Assembly (NCBI GenBank): GCA_002698785.1
Contig: PAAG01000043.1
Coordinates: 1-64,000 of the forward strand
Length of the DNA: 64,000 bases
Source of the DNA: Verrucomicrobiales bacterium
GTDB lineage: Bacteria > Verrucomicrobiota > Verrucomicrobiia > Verrucomicrobiales > DEV007
Direction: 5' to 3'
Shown: positions 60,806-64,000 of the stretch, piece by piece
Layout of the letters: each line of letters opens with the position of its first letter
Numbering within the stretch: the first letter of the stretch is position 1
Notes under the pieces: generated by a model
Told to the model about the DNA's origin: nothing
The model's database searches: none
The model's input: only the letters and a program-made list of their open reading frames with translations
Translations under genes and position numbers: made by a program

Positions 60806-63523
60806 ATGTTCATTCGTCGCTTTACCGCTCTTACTACCGGTCTGCTGGCCGCCCACTTTTGCTGGCTTCTCTCTCCCACAATCACCGCCGCGCCGGGCGA
60901 TGTGGATTCCTTCGTGAAAATCGCCGATGGCGTAGGCGGTTTCACCGGCGGCCCACTCCCCGTCAATAATGCGTTTGGGAGATCGACTACCAATATCGGA
61001 GATCTCAACGGCGACGGAATTCCCGAGCTCGCCGTTGGCGCCTTCAACGACACCAGCGGTGGCGCTCTGTATATCCTCTTCCTCAAAGCGGATGGGACTG
61101 TGAAATCTCAGACCAAGATCGCCAGCGACACCTCAGGTCTCGGCACACTCGCGAACGGAGATTCTTTCGGCATGTCCTCCGCTGCACTTGGCGATTTCAA
61201 TGGAGATGGCATTCCCGATATCGCAGTCGGTGCACCGGGCGACGACACAGGGGGCAGCGGACGTGGCGCTATCTACATTCTCTCTTTGAACACAAACGGA
61301 ACGGTAAAATCCCAGGAAAAAATCGCCGACAATACCGGCGGATTCGGCACACTCGTAGACGGGGATAGCTTCGGAAACTCCTGTGCTTCTCTGGGCGATC
61401 TCGACGGGGACGGCATTTCCGATCTCGCCATCGGAGCCAATGTGGAAGACACAGGCGGTAGCGGAAGAGGTGCTGTCTTCATTGCCTTTCTCAACGCCGA
61501 CGGAACCGTCAAATCCCAGACCAAGCTCGCACACAATACGAACGGACTTGGCTCGCTCGCAGACGGAGACAACTTCGGATTTTCCTGTGCAAACCTCGGC
61601 GATCTGAATGGTGACGGAATTCCCGAACTCGGTGTCGGCGCCCACCAGGATGCCACCGGAGGAACGAGAAGAGGTGCCCTCTACGTGCTCTTCCTCGATA
61701 CTGACGGAACTGTCGAGTCTCAGACCAAGATCGCGGACAATACAAGCGGCTTCGGCACCCTTGTGGATTTCGACGTTTTCGGATCTTCCTGTACCTCACT
61801 AGGCGATCTCGACGGAGACGGAATCCCTGAAGTCGGCGTCGGGGCATTGGACGACGGTACGGGAGGTCTCGGGAGAGGAGCGCTTTACGTACTCTTTCTC
61901 AACACAGATGGGAAGGTCCGAGCCCAGAACAAAATCGCGAGTGATCCCGTCGATTTCGATGCACTCGCAGACTACGATAGCTTCGGCTCCTCCTGTGCTG
62001 CCCTCGGCGATCTCGACGGAGACTGCATTCCCGAAATCGCCGTCGGTGCTACCAGAATCGACACCCCAGTGAATAATAATCAAGGCGGCCTCTTCATCCT
62101 TTCCATCGGCGATCCCCCTATCACAGTCACCACGCTGGAGGACGAAGACGACGCTACCTCCACCGATGGCACCGGTATCTCCCTGCGCGAAGCCGTCAGC
62201 GACGCCGAGGACGCCGGCGAATTCCGCACCATTAATTTCGATCCCTCTCTCAACGGGAAAACGATTGTTCTCGGCGGAATGGAGATCCCGATCATCGACC
62301 AGGATGTCAAGGTCACCGGAAAAGGTCTTTCCAAGGGCATCGCTATTTCCGGAAACAATCAGTCCCGCATATTCCACATCCAAGGCACTTCCCAGGCGAC
62401 GCTGGAATGTCTGGAGATATTGGATGGTTACGACGATTCCTTCAGCGGCGGCGGGGTGATCGTTACCAATAGCAATACCCGAGCCGTCATCGATCAATGC
62501 TACATTCACGACTGCAGTACCGACGCAGGCGGGGGTGGCGCCGTTGTTTGTAACACGAAACTTTTCGTAAGAAACTCCACCTTTCAGAACAACGCCGGTC
62601 CCCTCGGAGGTGCCCTTCTCTCAGCGGGAATTGCTTCGGATCTCACCGTAGAAAATTCCACATTCGTCGGAAATATGTCGATCACCATGGGCGCCGCCGA
62701 CGGTGCAGCGATCGCCAATATTTCGGACGCCACGAGCACGGTGAAACGCTCCACCTTCATCAGCAACACCGCAGAGAAAGCTAGCTCCTACACCGTCTAT
62801 TCCGCCAGCGGCCCCATCCACGTGGAGAACTGTGCCTTTGCCGACAGCGAGACCAGCGTGGGCGTCGAGTCCTCAGGCTCCTTTACCGAGTCTGACAACT
62901 TCGACCTCGCTCTCTCCGACTTCGCCGACCTCGGATACTACGGCGAAAAAACCCTGACACAGCCACTTCTACCGGATTCGACCGCGAAGAACATGGCCGC
63001 CTACACTCCCCTCCCCATTACCGACCAGAATGGGTTTTCTCGCATCCGCAATGGCGGTCCAGACCCCGGTGCAGCCGAGGCCATCGAAACAACCGACTAC
63101 CAGCCCGATAACCTCATCGGCGAAAAGAGAGGAAAGCAAAAAGGCAACAACATCTACAACACCACAGGCGCGGGACAGAAGGTGAAGGTAAAACTCCAGG
63201 GCCGGAAGAAATTCAAGACCTTCATGACCGTTCAGAACGACGGCGAAGTCCCGGACACCATCACCCTGCGCAGCAACAAGCCTAACAAGCGCACCCTGAA
63301 ACTGAAGGTTCGCCAGATTGGCGGCGGTAACGTCACTGCAGTCCTTCGCACCGGGCTCACCCTTCCCACTCTCGCCCCCGGCCAGTCCGTCTCTTTCAAA
63401 GCCGACTACAAGCGCAAGTCGAAGACCAAGAAAGCACGCGGCAAACTCCGTTTCACTTCGACTTCGTCGCTTTTCGGAAAAGCCGACACCGCCATGGCGA
63501 AGATCAAGTCGCTGCGGGATTGA
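60806..63523 (+). CDS. Secreted FG-GAP propeller / beta-helix / basic beta-domain protein, paralogue 2
   Basis: 905 residues. Signal peptide (FTALTTGLLAAHFCWLLSPTITA). Same order as the gene at 57965: six FG-GAP repeats (28-425, e.g. DSFGNSCASLGDLDGDGISDLAIGA), a CSLREA-type start (DATSTDGTGISLREAVSDA) and beta-helix to a choice-of-anchor Q-like end (LGYYGEKTLTQPLLPDSTAKNM, DQNGFSRIRNGGPDPGAAEAIE), then the basic beta domain from about 763 (QPDNLIGEKRGKQKGNNIYNTTGAGQKV...FTSTSSLFGKADTAMAKIKSL). It is a recent duplicate, with overall similarity high enough to align by eye. Likely binds something on the cell surface. Confidence 0.87.
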   Translation: MFIRRFTALTTGLLAAHFCWLLSPTITAAPGDVDSFVKIADGVGGFTGGPLPVNNAFGRSTTNIGDLNGDGIPELAVGAFNDTSGGALYILFLKADGTVKSQTKIASDTSGLGTLANGDSFGMSSAALGDFNGDGIPDIAVGAPGDDTGGSGRGAIYILSLNTNGTVKSQEKIADNTGGFGTLVDGDSFGNSCASLGDLDGDGISDLAIGANVEDTGGSGRGAVFIAFLNADGTVKSQTKLAHNTNGLGSLADGDNFGFSCANLGDLNGDGIPELGVGAHQDATGGTRRGALYVLFLDTDGTVESQTKIADNTSGFGTLVDFDVFGSSCTSLGDLDGDGIPEVGVGALDDGTGGLGRGALYVLFLNTDGKVRAQNKIASDPVDFDALADYDSFGSSCAALGDLDGDCIPEIAVGATRIDTPVNNNQGGLFILSIGDPPITVTTLEDEDDATSTDGTGISLREAVSDAEDAGEFRTINFDPSLNGKTIVLGGMEIPIIDQDVKVTGKGLSKGIAISGNNQSRIFHIQGTSQATLECLEILDGYDDSFSGGGVIVTNSNTRAVIDQCYIHDCSTDAGGGGAVVCNTKLFVRNSTFQNNAGPLGGALLSAGIASDLTVENSTFVGNMSITMGAADGAAIANISDATSTVKRSTFISNTAEKASSYTVYSASGPIHVENCAFADSETSVGVESSGSFTESDNFDLALSDFADLGYYGEKTLTQPLLPDSTAKNMAAYTPLPITDQNGFSRIRNGGPDPGAAEAIETTDYQPDNLIGEKRGKQKGNNIYNTTGAGQKVKVKLQGRKKFKTFMTVQNDGEVPDTITLRSNKPNKRTLKLKVRQIGGGNVTAVLRTGLTLPTLAPGQSVSFKADYKRKSKTKKARGKLRFTSTSSLFGKADTAMAKIKSLRD

Positions 63524-63537
63524 CGTAACCGTTCCCT

Positions 63538-64000
63538 CTACAGAGCTCGAAGCGCGGCCTGGAATCGCTTGAGCTTTCTTCTCGCCTTCTTGATGCCGCG
63601 GCGGTCGCCTTTTCGCTTGGCGATGCGGATTTTTCTTTTTTCCGCCCTGATCTTTGCCCGCAACGTCGCAATCCTTCTCGAAACGTCTACCCCTTCCACC
63701 GATCCAATGTCGGGGTTCGGCCCGTCGAACCGGGTCAACTCCCGCTGATCGAATGCGAGGCCGAAGCTGTCGTCGATACCGCCATCCACGGCCGGGCTTC
63801 CAAAAATAGGAATGTGTGTCAGGGTCGGCCCTCCATTGTCCCGCAATGGTGAGAGCATTGGATTGTTGAATCCGACAATATTCCCCTTCACGCCATTGGT
63901 ATAGCCACCGCCGACACCGATGAGGTTGTTACCACCACTATCGATGGCTATGCTGGCGATGTCACCCGGAACGCCGTCAACGATGTTCCCCGAGAGAATG
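63538..64000 (-). CDS. Partial beta-helix protein with choice-of-anchor Q domain and basic tail
   Basis: 5' end lies beyond the window; 154 codons visible. The visible part begins inside beta-helix turns (GNIVDGVPGDIASIAIDSGGNNLIGVGGG). It passes through a choice-of-anchor Q-type motif (LSPLRDNGGPTLTHIPIFGSPAVDGG...FDGPNPDIGSVEG) and ends in the basic two-helix tail (TLRAKIRAEKRKIRIAKRKGDRRGIKKARRKLKRFQAALRAL pattern). It therefore joins the same anchor-type domain as the proteins at 57965 and 60806 to a different C-terminal module. Convergent with the gene ending at 63523. Confidence 0.8.
   Translation of the reverse strand, partial: ILSGNIVDGVPGDIASIAIDSGGNNLIGVGGGYTNGVKGNIVGFNNPMLSPLRDNGGPTLTHIPIFGSPAVDGGIDDSFGLAFDQRELTRFDGPNPDIGSVEGVDVSRRIATLRAKIRAEKRKIRIAKRKGDRRGIKKARRKLKRFQAALRAL

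Noticed and set aside
1-64000. CRISPR arrays, rRNA, tRNA genes
   Set aside because: No spaced direct repeats of suitable length, and no tRNA cloverleaf or rRNA signature seen; the heptamer arrays are not CRISPR.

Overview
The window looks like chromosomal DNA of a Verrucomicrobiota-type bacterium (inference). Most coding sequence is moderately GC-rich. It is dense in large secreted beta-propeller and Ig-like proteins, SLA1-homology (SHD1) proteins, a PhoX phosphatase, an SGNH hydrolase, a pectate-lyase-like protein and many small membrane proteins, a mix typical of the Planctomycetota/Verrucomicrobiota. I found no rRNA, tRNA or CRISPR array.

Layout. 0-1.8 kb: an IS481-like insertion sequence with doubled terminal repeats, followed by a heptamer array. 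1.8-6.6 kb: a secreted protein with a basic tail, a ketopantoate-reductase-like enzyme, a DJ-1/PfpI protein, a YetF-like membrane protein and a DUF2383 protein. 6.6-10 kb: a lone membrane-anchored TIR-domain protein with a long helical C-terminal part. 10-28.3 kb: small membrane proteins and lipoproteins (including three BamE/SmpA-like paralogues and a tandem TDAELV pair), a 2540-residue ELWxxDGT-repeat protein, a three-repeat lipoprotein, a TPR protein and an LRR-DUF1963 fusion. 28.3-36.6 kb: PhoX, two SHD1 paralogues around a zincin-like gene, an AT-rich orphan gene pair, and a 212-bp MITE-like element. 37-38.8 kb: a hipBA module with three evenly spaced operator-like palindromes. 39-48.9 kb: SGNH hydrolase, SHD1-pectate lyase fusion, a DUF3857/transglutaminase giant, an NHL-repeat protein. 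49-51.3 kb: an isolated terminase-like gene with a small helical gene upstream; the spacer between them is packed with hairpins and three heptamer families. 51.3-53.2 kb: an AT-rich three-gene cassette led by a TIGR04255-family protein. 53.2-64 kb: a zincin, a secreted protein and a run of large secreted propeller/beta-helix proteins.

Two themes stand out. First, eight large secreted proteins end in one of two C-terminal modules instead of a recognised sorting signal. One is a highly basic, about 45-residue helical-hairpin tail (genes at 1771, 54637, 56319, 63538). The other is an approximately 150-residue basic beta-rich domain (genes at 12998, 47424, 57965, 60806). Both follow choice-of-anchor Q-like sequence in different proteins, so they may be interchangeable surface-anchoring or sorting modules. 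Second, accessory cassettes with conflict-system character (TIR protein, TIGR04255 cassette, hipBA, orphan terminase, AT-rich orphan pair) are scattered among the secreted-protein genes, several of them AT-rich and bordered by repeats.

Many start codons lack a convincing Shine-Dalgarno sequence, so starts are assigned by signal peptides, paralogue comparison and overlap, and are often uncertain.
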